Positions 26,311 to 36,007 of a DNA stretch of 64,000 bases are shown here, in pieces. Numbering within the stretch: the first letter of the stretch is position 1; each line of letters begins with the position of its first letter. Below the pieces are notes generated by a model that saw nothing but the letters and a program-made list of their open reading frames with translations, searched no databases and was not told where the DNA came from. A program made the translations under genes and the position numbers. The stretch comes from Bacillus thuringiensis (GTDB taxonomy: Bacteria > Bacillota > Bacilli > Bacillales > Bacillaceae_G). The stretch covers positions 1,052,501-1,116,500 of the forward strand of contig NZ_CP012099.1 in NCBI RefSeq assembly GCF_001182785.1, read 5' to 3'.

Positions 26311-27138
26311 ATGAGGAAGAAGCGTGTTTTACCAGGGTTTGGATTATCGCTTGGATTTACAATGTTGTACATGAGCTTATTCGTACTTATACCACTTTCT
26401 ATCGTATTTATTCAAACTTCACAGTTAGGTTGGAAGAAGTTCGCTGGGGTTATAACGAACGAGCGTGTGTTGCATTCCTATCAAGTTAGTTTTACAACTT
26501 CATTTGCAGCTGCTATTGTAAATGCCATTTTCGGTTTATTAATAGCTTGGGTGCTCGTACGCTACAAATTTCCAGGGAAACGACTATTAGACGGACTCAT
26601 TGATTTACCGTTTGCACTTCCGACAGCTGTAGCTGGTATTACACTTACAACGCTTTATGCGGAAAATGGATGGATTGGGAAAATATTTAGTCTGTTTCAC
26701 ATAAAAGTAGCTTTTACACCACTCGGAATTATCGTTGCGCTTACTTTTATCGGTTTACCATTTGTCGTTCGAATGGTGCAACCAGTGCTGCAAAATATTG
26801 ATAAAGAAGTAGAAGAGGCAGCTTCGAGTTTAGGTGCATCCCGCTTGCAAATATTTGTGAAAATCATTTTACCAGAGATCTTTCCCGCTCTTCTTGCAGG
26901 TTTTTCACTCGCATTTGCAAGAGCATTAGGAGAATACGGATCTGTCGTTTTCATCGCAGGTAATATGCCGATGAAAACAGAAATTGCACCACTGATGATT
27001 ATGACGAAACTAGAACAATATGATTATGCGGGGGCAACAGCTGTAGCGACCGTGATGCTTATTATTTCTCTCCTTTTCCTTCTTCTTATTAATATGATTC
27101 AAAGCTGGAGTAGAAGGCATGAACTAAAAAGTGAATAG
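26311..27138 (+). CDS. cysT: Sulfate ABC transporter permease CysT
   Basis: A 275-residue membrane protein with six membrane segments. The conserved cytosolic loop EEAASSLGASRLQIFVKIILP (EAA motif, about residues 170-190) docks with the ATPase. The family is CysT/CysU. It is followed 11 bp later by the second permease. The start ATG at 26311 follows GAAAGAGG. Confidence 0.93.
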   Translation: MRKKRVLPGFGLSLGFTMLYMSLFVLIPLSIVFIQTSQLGWKKFAGVITNERVLHSYQVSFTTSFAAAIVNAIFGLLIAWVLVRYKFPGKRLLDGLIDLPFALPTAVAGITLTTLYAENGWIGKIFSLFHIKVAFTPLGIIVALTFIGLPFVVRMVQPVLQNIDKEVEEAASSLGASRLQIFVKIILPEIFPALLAGFSLAFARALGEYGSVVFIAGNMPMKTEIAPLMIMTKLEQYDYAGATAVATVMLIISLLFLLLINMIQSWSRRHELKSE

Positions 27139-27149
27139 GAGGAGAGAAG

Positions 27150-28007
27150 ATGGAACCAACAGTATTAGAAAAGAAAATAGTAAAAAGCGTATCAGCTAAA
27201 AAAGAATCTAAGCTTGTACCAGGCATATTAATTACGATTACAGTTTTATTTTTATCTCTCTTTCTATTACTGCCACTCATAACTATTTTTCTAAAAGCCT
27301 TTGAAAGAGGGATGGATGTATACATTGCCGCTATTACAGATCAAGAAGCATTTTCAGCAATTAGATTAACGCTTCTCGTTGCGTTAATCGTTGTGCCTCT
27401 TAATACGATATTTGGGGTAGCGGCCGCGTGGCTTATTACAAAGTTTCAGTTTAAAGGAAAACAAGTATTACTCTCTCTTATTGAACTACCGTTTGCTGTG
27501 TCACCAGTTATCGCAGGATTAGTATTCGTTTTACTTTTCACACCGAGGGGTGCTCTTGGCGAATGGTTACTTGAACATGGAGTGAAACTCATTTTCTCTG
27601 TACCAGGCATTATTATCGCAACAATCTTTGTAACCTTCCCGTTCGTTGCACGTGAATTAATTCCGATTATGCAGGTGCAAGGGAAAAGTGAAGAAGAGGC
27701 AGCTTTATCACTTGGCGCAAGTGGCTGGAAAATGTTTTGGCGCGTTACACTTCCAAATATAAAATGGGGTCTTTTATACGGCATGATTCTATGTAATGCC
27801 CGTGCTATCGGTGAGTTTGGAGCCGTTTCTGTCGTATCAGGTCACGTGCGTGGTATTACGAATACGATGCCGCTTCATATTGAAATTTTGTACAATGAAT
27901 ATCAATTTTCAGCAGCATTTGCAGTAGCGACGTTAATGTCATTAATTGCAGTGTTTACACTCGTTATAAAAAACTGGATTGAATGGCGAATGGAAAAACG
28001 CCAATAA
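27150..28007 (+). CDS. cysW: Sulfate ABC transporter permease CysW
   Basis: A 285-residue second permease with six membrane segments and its own EAA loop ([21 protein letters not shown]). It pairs with the CysT-like protein to form the channel. The N-terminal ~25 residues are Lys-rich and cytosolic. The ribosome site is AGGAGAG. It is 13 bp from the ATPase gene. Confidence 0.93.
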   Translation: MEPTVLEKKIVKSVSAKKESKLVPGILITITVLFLSLFLLLPLITIFLKAFERGMDVYIAAITDQEAFSAIRLTLLVALIVVPLNTIFGVAAAWLITKFQFKGKQVLLSLIELPFAVSPVIAGLVFVLLFTPRGALGEWLLEHGVKLIFSVPGIIIATIFVTFPFVARELIPIMQVQGKSEEEAALSLGASGWKMFWRVTLPNIKWGLLYGMILCNARAIGEFGAVSVVSGHVRGITNTMPLHIEILYNEYQFSAAFAVATLMSLIAVFTLVIKNWIEWRMEKRQ

Positions 28008-28020
28008 GAGGGGGATTACG

Positions 28021-29094
28021 GTGAGTATTCAAATTCAAGGTGTATCAAAGCAATATGGTACATTTCAAGCACTAACAGACATTCATTTGGATATTCCAAA
28101 AGGTGAACTTGTTGCCTTATTAGGCCCGTCAGGTTCTGGGAAAACGACGTTATTACGCATTATTGCAGGATTAGAAGAAGCGGATGGAGGCTCTATTTCA
28201 TTTGATGGGGAAGATTTAACAGACATTCACGTGAAAAACAGGCAAGTCGGTTTCGTCTTTCAGCACTATGCGCTCTTTAAACATATGAATGTATTTGAGA
28301 ATGTCGCTTTCGGTTTAAAAGTAAGAAAGAAAAGCTTAAGACCGTCAGCAGAAGCGATAGAAGAAAAGGTAACAGAATTATTAAAGCTCGTAAAAATGGA
28401 TGGCTTTGCTAAACGTTATCCAGCGCAATTATCTGGTGGACAACGTCAACGTATTGCACTAGCCCGGGCACTTGCAGTCGAACCGAAAATTTTATTACTC
28501 GATGAACCGTTCGGTGCACTCGATGCAAAGGTGAGAAAAGAATTACGAAGATGGCTCCGGAAATTACATGACGAATTTCAAATTACGAGCGTATTCGTAA
28601 CGCATGATCAGGAGGAAGCATTAGACGTTGCAGACCGCATCGTTGTAATGAATGAAGGCTGCATTGAACAAATGGGAACACCGGAAGAAGTATATGAAAA
28701 CCCAGCAAGTCCGTTTGTATATGACTTTTTAGGAAATGTAAATTTATTTCACGGCCGCGTTCATAAAGGAAAGCTAAATGTAGGATCAATCGAACTAGAA
28801 GCGCCAGAGCATAAGCACGTTTCCAACGTAGACGGAATAGCCTACGTAAGGCCGCATGACTTATCAATCTCTCGTACGAAACAAAGCATAGATGCAATCC
28901 CGGCAAAAGTATCTTATTCTCACGCAGTCGGAAATGTCGTATATGTAGAATTAAAACGAGACGGAACAGATGAATATTTAGAAGCAGAAATTACGAAAGA
29001 ACAGTTCAAGCAGCTGAACATTCAAGCGGGTGATTTCGTATACGTACAGCCGAAAGAAGTGAAAGTGTTTATTCCGGAGGATTTTGTAATTTAA
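28021..29094 (+). CDS. cysA: Sulfate ABC transporter ATPase CysA
   Basis: A 357-residue ATPase. Walker A (GPSGSGKTT), the signature LSGGQRQR, Walker B (ILLLDEP) and the switch His (VTHDQEEA) are intact. The C-terminal ~120 residues form a TOBE-like regulatory domain. The GTG at 28021 is chosen for its position after AGAGGGGG; an upstream in-frame start at 27979 would overlap the CysW gene. It energises the two permeases. A 20-bp hairpin overlaps the last codons. Confidence 0.94.
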   Translation: MSIQIQGVSKQYGTFQALTDIHLDIPKGELVALLGPSGSGKTTLLRIIAGLEEADGGSISFDGEDLTDIHVKNRQVGFVFQHYALFKHMNVFENVAFGLKVRKKSLRPSAEAIEEKVTELLKLVKMDGFAKRYPAQLSGGQRQRIALARALAVEPKILLLDEPFGALDAKVRKELRRWLRKLHDEFQITSVFVTHDQEEALDVADRIVVMNEGCIEQMGTPEEVYENPASPFVYDFLGNVNLFHGRVHKGKLNVGSIELEAPEHKHVSNVDGIAYVRPHDLSISRTKQSIDAIPAKVSYSHAVGNVVYVELKRDGTDEYLEAEITKEQFKQLNIQAGDFVYVQPKEVKVFIPEDFVI

Positions 29095-29122
29095 GAGTGT
29101 TCACTCTTAAATTACAAAATCT
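29080..29122. repeat. Perfect 20-bp palindrome overlapping the end of cysA
   Basis: Arms 29080-29099 and 29103-29122 are exact complements with a 3-nt loop and contain the cysA stop codon. No T-run follows, so it is not a classical terminator; a real terminator follows 10 bp later. Confidence 0.7.
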
Positions 29123-29132
29123 ATTAATAAGA

Positions 29133-29173
29133 AAAGGTCTCCTAAAAGATATTTTAGGAGACCTTTTCTTTGT
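29133..29173 (+). terminator. Terminator of the sulfate operon
   Basis: The stem AAAAGGTCTCCTAAAA / TTTTAGGAGACCTTTT with a GATA loop is followed by CTTTG. Confidence 0.92.
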
Positions 29174-29303
29174 TTATCGTAATAACTTTTTCTCATATGG
29201 AATGTAGTCGGAAGTTTGTATATATAATAGCGGAGCGTGTTCAAACAACTATTTGATACGAGTAGTAATGAAGATATTCTTCCTACGTTCTTACATAAAA
29301 TTT

Positions 29304-29891
29304 TTAATTTTGGATATTTGTATCATATGTTTCTGCGACAAACACAAAGTCTACATGCTCTTTATCAATAAAAATACTTGTTTTAGATGGAAGACCTGTT
29401 ATGGTAGAAACAATATCAACCTCAACAAGGTCAAATCCTACACGATAAGCATCTTCAATTTCAATTCCACCAGTTAGAAAATGCAATCCATCCCCAAATG
29501 ACTTAAATACAAATACATTTTCTTTCAAACTTTTATTATCCATTTCAATCCATTCTTCGTTAATATAAATCTTAAATGTCGTGCACTTTGGAACACACTC
29601 GATGTGATGTATCCCTTTATAACTATTAAGCGAAAACATATAGGTATGAGTTTCTTTAAAGTTAATATCTATCCCGTATTTAAAAGCAAAAGTTTTATAT
29701 ACCATCTCATAAAACAATGGCATTACAATATCATCCCATGCGTCATAGGCAAAAGCATGAATTGGTATTAGATGAGGATATAAACTTACAATCGCTTTTT
29801 GAAAATTAAGTAAGATGGTTGTATCTGTAATTTCTTTTAAAGAATCATCTATTTCATGATCATAATCTTTCGAAATTCTGTTATCAATCAT
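29304..29891 (-). CDS. Hypothetical protein at the edge of the rhs region
   Basis: A 195-residue acidic soluble protein rich in Asp, Ile and aromatic residues, with no signal peptide or membrane segment. It has an AAGGAG ribosome site. I do not recognise a family. Composition and its place beside the rhs cluster make an immunity-type role conceivable, but it is on the opposite strand to the other candidates, so this is only a guess. Confidence 0.65.
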   Translation of the reverse strand: MIDNRISKDYDHEIDDSLKEITDTTILLNFQKAIVSLYPHLIPIHAFAYDAWDDIVMPLFYEMVYKTFAFKYGIDINFKETHTYMFSLNSYKGIHHIECVPKCTTFKIYINEEWIEMDNKSLKENVFVFKSFGDGLHFLTGGIEIEDAYRVGFDLVEVDIVSTITGLPSKTSIFIDKEHVDFVFVAETYDTNIQN

Positions 29892-30100
29892 ATGACAAAC
29901 TCCTTACATAGTCTTCTATATACTACGTTTTTCCGCATCATCAGTTACGTTCCTTCTTCAACTAAATTGCAAGTTTAACCGATGATTCCAAAAGGCCCTT
30001 GTCTTATTTTATCAATCGTTAAATGGGGTGGGGATACTACAAGCATTAATGAGATAAGAAATCGTCTTTTCTTTTTTATGATAGATTTATTTATCTTTAA

Positions 30101-32015
30101 ACTTCAATTGTAAATTATCGTTATGATCATAATGGAAACACAACAGAGAAATCTGTCATGTTTGGTGGGAAAACACAAACACACAAATATGAATATGATG
30201 TAGATAATAAAAATACAGTGTATATCGACGCGTTAAACCGTCGTATTGAAAACATGTACGATGAAAATGCAAACAAGATTAAAACGAAAATGCCAAACGG
30301 TTCTATTTTAGAGTCTGTATATGATACAGCAGATCGCGTCGTTGGCGAAAAGCACAACGGAAAAGATTCATTTACATTTGAACGTGATCAAAATGGACAA
30401 GTTACGAAAGTGAAAGATCTTGTCAACGGCGTAGAACGCACGAAAACATACGACAAGGCTGACCGTTTCACAAGCGCAACGGATAGCCGAGGCGGAAAAG
30501 TTGACTGGGCATATCACGATAAAGCAAACAGTAAGACAGAAAAACTAAAAGAACAAACAGTAACGCAAGGCGGATACACAAATAAAGTATCGTATGACTA
30601 CAACACGCTAGATCAAAACATTCGTGTGACGGATGGTTCGCAAACGTATCGATTTGATTACGATGATCAAGGAAATGTTCGTACGTATACAGCTGGAAAT
30701 GGTTCAGGTTCTACTTTCAACTATGACCATGCGAACAAGATTAAAGATTTAGTAGTAGGTACATCAAATAGCATTCTACTTTCGGAACGCTATGAATATG
30801 ACCAATCAGGCAACCGCACGAAGATTAAACATGAAGGTGCAGGCGGAAAAGTAACAGAAACAAACTTTGTATACGACCCGATTAACCAATTATTAAATGA
30901 AGCACTACCAAACGGAACAACTAAATCATACACATATGATGGATTTGGAAACCGTACAAGTGTGAAAGTTATAGAGAATGGAAAAGAAACAAAGTCTATA
31001 GCAGCAACATTCAATGAAGGAAATCAACTTGTAAAATTCGGAAATGAATCGTTAACGTATGATGCGAATGGCAATCGTACATCAGACGGAAAGTACAAGT
31101 ATACATGGAATGAAAATGACCAAATTGTAGCGATTACAAAACAAGGTGAGAGCAATGCATTCGCAACTTATAAATACGATGAAAATAATCGTCGTATTGA
31201 AAAGAGCGTAAATGGTCAAGTAACACGTTACTTCTATGATGGAGATAGTATTAATCCGTTATATGAGACGGATGGTAGTGGAAATGTTCTTCGTCAATAT
31301 GTATACTCAACAAGTGGCGCGCGTCTAGCGATGAAAGCAAAAGGACAAACGTTATACTATCACTACAACCCTCGTGGTGATGTCGTTGCGATGACGGATC
31401 AAAATAGAGAAGTTGTAGCAACGTATGAATATGATGCATGGGGTAACGTATTAAAAAGTGACGCAAAAGGTATCGCCGCAGACAATCCATTCGGATATGC
31501 CGGATACATGTATGATAAAGAAATTGGCATGTATTATCTGATTGCGCGTTATTATAATCCAGATCATGGAGTGTTCTTATCAGTGGATCCTGATCCGGGT
31601 GATGAAGATGATCCGGTTACAATGAATGGGTATACGTATGGTGATAATAATCCCGGTGATGATGGTGGATCCGGATGGGCATAAAGCATGGAAAAAGAAA
31701 GCAAAACGTATTTGGTATGCAACAAAGGCTGGCGCGAAAGCTGGTGGGAAAGCGTGGGTTGATAGTTATCTGAGTATTGGAAAAGGGTTGGCTTTGGGCG
31801 CAGGGTATTTTTATGGGTATGCTACAGGTAAACAGAATTATATAAATAAAAATAAGCCGGTCTATAACAAAGCATATGTAAATAAAGCTGCTAGAAAAGC
31901 AGGTTTAAAAGTAGGTCTCAAAGCATTTTGGGGCTTTGGATTAATAGAAGATGCTTATGTTTTTGGTTCGGCAGCATACAAAGGGTATAAAAAAGCATAT
32001 AAAAACTATCGCTAA
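30101..32015 (+). pseudogene. Truncated, frameshifted rhs/YD-repeat toxin gene
   Basis: YD-repeat (RHS, WapA-like) sequence runs from the in-frame stop at 30098 with no start codon or ribosome site, so the 5' part with the signal peptide and shell is missing. The core reads through NRRIENMYDENANKI, GFGNRTS and YDANGNRTS to the hallmark NPFGYAGYMYDKEIGMYYL and RYYNPDHG. At 31652-31654 a CCC stands where CC would keep the frame (NNP-VMMVDPDGHKA). The extra base ends the protein at 31684 and puts the toxin tip (31655-32015, Gly/Ala/Lys-rich with a hydrophobic stretch) out of frame. A related copy at 33080 is in frame at this point. Confidence 0.85.
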
Positions 32016-32035
32016 AATAATAAAAAATTCAGAAA

Positions 32036-32344
32036 GTGATCTTGGTGAATATGATGATGAATTTTAATAGTGTAGAGAATTTATTTTCGATACTTTTAAA
32101 GTATCCAGTACGTATAATTTTAATATGTATTGGAATAGGCTGGATTTTTAAATGTATCAAACAAGGTTACTTATTTTCAGCCGTACTTATGTTAACGATA
32201 CTTACACTACTTTTTATTGTTACATTTACAAACATATTAGGGTCTGTTTTAAATGGTATTCCTCTTGCTATACAATATGGTGGTGTAGTATTTTTGGTAA
32301 TACTATCATGTGTTATATTTGATTATGAATCTTCTCGTCAGTAA
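32036..32344 (+). CDS. Small membrane protein, likely immunity to the first rhs tip
   Basis: A protein of about 100 residues with three hydrophobic segments (about 20-40, 48-72 and 78-96). It begins 20 bp after the out-of-frame toxin tip, the usual place for a cognate immunity gene. A membrane immunity protein would suit a membrane-active tip, which is how the hydrophobic tip looks. The start is uncertain: GTG 32036, GTG 32045 or ATG 32051, with no strong ribosome site. The function is inferred from position only. Confidence 0.55.
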   Translation: MILVNMMMNFNSVENLFSILLKYPVRIILICIGIGWIFKCIKQGYLFSAVLMLTILTLLFIVTFTNILGSVLNGIPLAIQYGGVVFLVILSCVIFDYESSRQ

Positions 32345-32646
32345 ACTACTCACAACTTATCGTTCTTGCAGACTGTTTTCTATGTATGTGTGTTGGGATA
32401 GCCAGTGGGATTTTATAAAAGAAAAGGGGAAGATAATTAGTAAAATGGAGATGGAAATACATTTATTGGTATTTTTGCTGAAAAAGAGACGTTATAGGGT
32501 GGTAACGATTTTAGTAGTAAGTCTAATATATAATCATAACAGCCTTTACTCCATATAGGGCGTTCTTGATTAATAAAATTAATTTATTAATCAGAATATC
32601 TTTGATAATTATTGGCTGTTGTTTTTGAAAAAGAAAAGTAAATTCA

Positions 32647-32698
32647 GTGTATCTCAAAATCTAAACAAATAGTTTGATTTTGAGATACACTTTTTTAT
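32647..32698. terminator. Long hairpin terminator between the two rhs copies
   Basis: Arms GTGTATCTCAAAATC (32647-32661) and GATTTTGAGATACAC (32676-32690) are exact complements, followed by TTTTTT. It separates the first rhs/immunity unit from the second rhs copy. Confidence 0.85.
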
Positions 32699-32738
32699 TT
32701 TAAATAAACAGAAAACCTTATGTGTACTGCTGATGCTA

Positions 32739-33424
32739 TGGGAAATAAACTTATACAATTCGGAAACGAATCTTTAACTTATGATGCGAATGGCAATCGT
32801 ACATCTGATTGAAAATATAAGTATACATGGAACGAAGATGACCAAATTGTAGCGATCACAAAACAAGGTGAAAGCAATGTATTCGTGGGGTAACGCATTA
32901 AAGAGTGACGAAAAAGGTATCGCAGCAGATAATCCATTTGGATATGCGGGATACATGTATGATAAAGAAATTGGCATGTATTATCTGATTGCACGTTATT
33001 ACAATCCAGACCATGGTGTGTCCTTATCGGTGAATCCTGATCCAGTGACGCAAAATGGATATACGTATGCAGATAATAGTTCGGTTATGATGGTAGATCC
33101 AGATGGTCATTTAGCGTGGTTTGTTCCAGTAGCTAAGCTTGCTGTAAAGCAGCCATTAAAGTACAAATATAAGAAAACAGTAGCAGGTCAAATCACTGAA
33201 TATACTTAAATATGCTATAAATCAATCAATCAATTGGTCGTAATGGTATAGGAGTATCATCTAAGGCCATTTTAAATGCCGTTAAAACTGGCGAAAAAGT
33301 TATACAAAGTGGTGGTAGAACTAAATCTACTAGTAAACAGGCTGTAGTAGTTTTAAATAAAAAAGGTAAAGTAATTACAACTTTTGCTAAAGGTTCAAAA
33401 TACATAAGGAAAGGAAAAATAAGG
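32739..33424 (+). pseudogene. Second rhs copy with toxin tip, multiply broken
   Basis: Sequence parallel to the first rhs core restarts at GNKLIQFGNESLTYDANGNRTSD. It carries a TGA at 32811, then a deletion near 32880 that joins ITKQGESN to WGNALKSD, and continues to YYNPDHG and NSSVMMVDPDGHLAW. The tip then shifts frame twice: once near 33207 and once in a run of ATCA repeats at 33220-33232, where one extra 4-bp unit fits. In the last frame the tip reads GRNGIGVSSKAILNAV, QAVVVLNKKGKVITTF, which resembles the BECR-fold (barnase/EndoU-like) RNase tips of polymorphic toxins. None of this can make a full protein. Confidence 0.8.
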
Positions 33425-33666
33425 TTGTTTAAATTAAATAAAGAGATGCAGATTTTATTGAAACAGACATTAGAATCACAAAATAAACATTTACTATGGT
33501 TAAATGTTTATGAAGACTTAAGTATGATAGAAACTGAAAAAATAAATTGAGAGATATTATAGTAGATGAATTAATGGAAAAAGGTTTTGATGAACGAGAC
33601 AATATAAACGATTTGGGAAGAGCATTAGAAGAGCTAATTGATATCTTAGGAAACTTAATACCCTAG
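33425..33666 (+). pseudogene. Broken small immunity-like gene
   Basis: From TTG 33425 (after a GGAAAGG stretch) one frame reads through EMQILLKQTLESQ to a TGA at 33548. A one-base frame change there continues as LRDIIVDELMEKGFDE and RALEELIDILGNL to TAG at 33666. The joined ~80-residue product, with its acidic end, looks like a small helical immunity protein. It directly follows the RNase-like tip, its probable former partner. Confidence 0.5.
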
Positions 33667-33886
33667 AAAATGTTAAGCTGTATTGCAAAGTTTTTAGCAG
33701 ATGGAAAGTTACGTTAATTACAGAATGAAAGATTATATAACTTTTAACAATGCGCTTAATACGAGTGTAGCTATGATTAGAGAGTTTTGCATGTGTAGAA
33801 TAACTCCAAAAATATAAGGATATATTCTGAGGGCGTATGATTATATATTATATTTATTGATTCGAATATTTAAAAGGAGGGGAAAC

Positions 33887-34105
33887 ATGGGGGAAATAAT
33901 AGGGATTATTCTGATTATAGGTGGTATGATTCCATTAATTTATGCAATGATACAAATCTATCGGCAATGGAAAGAAAAAGGACCTTCTTTTGCTCTTAAA
34001 TCAATAATTTTCCTAGCCGTAAGCATTTTGCTAGATACTGCAACAACTATTATATTGTGTATGGTAACAGTATTCATTGGTATTTGTTTAATCATCTACA
34101 CATAA
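33887..34105 (+). CDS. Small two-segment membrane protein
   Basis: A 72-residue protein with two hydrophobic segments (about 4-24 and 42-68) separated by a basic loop. The ATG at 33887 follows AAAAGGAGGGG by 6 bp, a very strong site; an earlier in-frame start at 33857 lacks one. It lies among immunity-like genes and may be another small membrane immunity protein, but no family was recognised. Confidence 0.65.
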   Translation: MGEIIGIILIIGGMIPLIYAMIQIYRQWKEKGPSFALKSIIFLAVSILLDTATTIILCMVTVFIGICLIIYT

Positions 34106-34154
34106 TAAGTTCAAGAAGGCTAATTTATTGATTGTTACTAATTGGAGGGATTGG

Positions 34155-34634
34155 ATGAACTTCATTTTATATGGATCTAAACATACAGTTTTAGCTTCCG
34201 TTTTTGACTCATTTCAAGGTAGGGAAAAAGAGTTTAATTGGCTTATAACAGACATGGAGATTGTCGCACATCAGGAAGAGAAACTTATCCGAGATTATCC
34301 TAAAATGTCGCATCCAATAGTTTGGATAGCAGGTGAAGATCTTTCAAATATCGTAAATAAATATAATCCTCAATTTATTTGGGGCGTACTATCTGCGTTT
34401 GATAAATCTATAAACATTGATATTAATAATTTGCTTGTAGAGCCCTATGCAAATGGAAACGAAGGACTCTGGGTACCAAGTCCAAATATCCAGCACCCTC
34501 AAGCAAAACTTGAAATTGTTTGTTGGGATTCCAGTTTGATGTTGTTATTAAGTAACGATATAAATATTGATGATAAATTTAGAAATTACTTTAAAGAAGC
34601 TAGGGATTTAAATGCCTATAATTCGGAATTTTGA
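34155..34634 (+). CDS. Immunity-like cytosolic protein, unknown family
   Basis: A 159-residue acidic soluble protein. It has a GGAGG site 7 bp before the ATG. Motifs such as FNWLITDMEI in the N-terminal part and EARDLNAYN at the end look like a conserved small Bacillus family, but I cannot name it with confidence. A scrap of rhs sequence begins directly after its stop codon, which suggests it once stood between toxin tips as an immunity gene. Confidence 0.65.
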   Translation: MNFILYGSKHTVLASVFDSFQGREKEFNWLITDMEIVAHQEEKLIRDYPKMSHPIVWIAGEDLSNIVNKYNPQFIWGVLSAFDKSINIDINNLLVEPYANGNEGLWVPSPNIQHPQAKLEIVCWDSSLMLLLSNDINIDDKFRNYFKEARDLNAYNSEF

Positions 34635-34635
34635 T

Positions 34636-34730
34636 TTTAATGGAGACAACATTAATCCGTTATACGAAACAGATATGAAAAAGGGAACGGTATGCGTACT
34701 CTACAAGTAGCGTATTATAAGGTGAAAAGC
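34636..34730 (+). pseudogene. Small rhs scrap
   Basis: The translation NGDNINPLYETD matches GDSINPLYETD of the rhs core at 31243-31275, then shifts frame and reads on as NGMRTLQVAYYKV before it becomes unrecognisable. It is too short to encode anything and marks a former rhs copy. Confidence 0.65.
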
Positions 34731-34856
34731 GGATTCTCTATGAGGAGAATTAGATTATTATTGATTTATAAAAACAATTAGGAATAATAAACTTAATATT
34801 ATTAAATGAGAATAGGATGGGAATAAATATAACTTTGAGAGAAAAGAAGGTGTATT

Positions 34857-35165
34857 ATGGAGTTTACATTCGAAAAGGTTCAACGTATTGAAGATGCAAA
34901 TATATATCGTGTTAGTAATGTAACTGATATTTATGAAACAGATTTATTTGATGATTATAATCGTAATGTTGATAATTTAAGTTTACTTGTTCAAGAGAGG
35001 ATTAATCAGTTTATTGTACATAATGAAGAATTTGAAGATTGGACATGTACTTGTTCTAAAGAAATGTTCTTAATTTATGAGGATATTGTAGAGATGCAAA
35101 AGGAATTGAATAAACTGGGTGAAGAGTTTGGTGGATATACAGACGGTTGGGGTGCATTTGTGTAA
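34857..35165 (+). CDS. RraB-like small acidic protein, possible immunity
   Basis: A 102-residue very acidic protein. The C-terminal GEEFGGYTDGWGAFV resembles the end of RraB (ribonuclease E inhibitor) domains, which are also found as immunity proteins beside polymorphic RNase toxins. AGAAGGTG serves as ribosome site. A small hairpin terminator follows at 35225. The immunity role is inferred from the neighbourhood. Confidence 0.65.
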   Translation: MEFTFEKVQRIEDANIYRVSNVTDIYETDLFDDYNRNVDNLSLLVQERINQFIVHNEEFEDWTCTCSKEMFLIYEDIVEMQKELNKLGEEFGGYTDGWGAFV

Positions 35166-35224
35166 TAGTGAATTTATTTATCGTGATAAAATAAATTAGA
35201 TGGAGTAAAGAAACAATTTATGGA

Positions 35225-35259
35225 AAGAAGGGCTTATATAAGTTCTTCTTTCTTTGTAT
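35225..35259 (+). terminator. Small hairpin terminator
   Basis: AAGAAGGGCTT / AAGTTCTTCTT (two G-T pairs) is followed by TCTTTG. A close relative is found after the gene ending at 37868. Confidence 0.6.
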
Positions 35260-35296
35260 ATATTAAGATATCTTAGTGGTAGAAAGGTATATGATA

Positions 35297-35356
35297 TGTG
35301 GGCGGGGGGATACCGGTAAAAGCCCGATTGGTAAGGACTAATTAAAGTTTCACTTT
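35297..35356. repeat. bcr1-like repeat, remnant copy C
   Basis: About 55 bp with GTGGGCGGGGGG, then GTAAAAGCCCGATTGGT, then TTAAAGTTTCAC and a terminal TTTAT. These blocks occur in the same order in the other two copies, so this is an internally deleted bcr1. Confidence 0.65.
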
Positions 35357-35425
35357 ATATAGGTTTTGAGAGAGTAAGATATATTGTTTGTAGCGGAGAT
35401 CTTGAAGGAAGGGAGCGTGTGATAA

Positions 35426-35889
35426 TTGGCAATGACGGATGAACAATTCGAAAATTATCTTGATATGTGTTATGACAAATTAGAAAGTAAACAGCAAAAA
35501 TTCATTTCGGATTATAATATCGATAACTTTGATGAGTATTGGTATGATCAAGATCAATGTATATTACAGTTTAAAAAAATGGTCAAGTGTTACTTGAATT
35601 TAGTGTTGTTTTTATAGGGTCCTGGTCTGGAAAGAGTAACAGTTGGATGTGGTCTTGGGCTAATGAGAATGTGGCTGATTATACAAGAAGTAAGTCTAAC
35701 TGTTTGAAAGATTTACAAAAGATTACAGGAAGTGAGGTTTTTATAAATCCATTTTTTGAATGCGATCAAGAAATGGCGTATGAGCTAGCAGCCTTTGCCA
35801 TTGAATATTTAGATGCAGAAGGAGTGTATATAGCACCAGGTGAGAGAAGTGATGTATTTATGGCTGTTATGTCACCGTGTGCGTTGTGA
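35426..35889 (+). pseudogene. DUF6882-like gene with a one-base frameshift
   Basis: The first frame (from TTG 35426 after GGAAGGGAG) covers MTDEQFENYLDMCYDKL to DQDQCILQFKK and then runs out of frame at 35617. One more A in the run of seven A at 35573-35579 would continue directly into NGQVLLEFSVVFIGSW and then SWMWSWANENV, the hallmark of DUF6882 proteins, to the stop at 35889. The whole would be about 154 residues. DUF6882 genes often accompany toxin and immunity clusters. Either a real loss or a sequencing error in the A-run explains this. Confidence 0.7.
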
Positions 35890-36007
35890 GTAGAGCATAT
35901 TAAAAATATAGATAAGGTAGAATGAAAAAGGAGTACAGTTTAATAAATTAATAAAAGGTATCATAGGTCCCCGATGCATGGTGATAAATTTAAAGGAGTG
36001 AATTATA

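Noticed and set aside
29253..29477. Plus-strand 74-codon ORF opposite the protein at 29304
   Set aside because: It is a shadow of the minus-strand gene and lacks a ribosome site.
32310..32558. An 82-codon ORF after the small membrane gene
   Set aside because: It overlaps the end of the membrane gene, has no ribosome site and reads like random AT-rich DNA.
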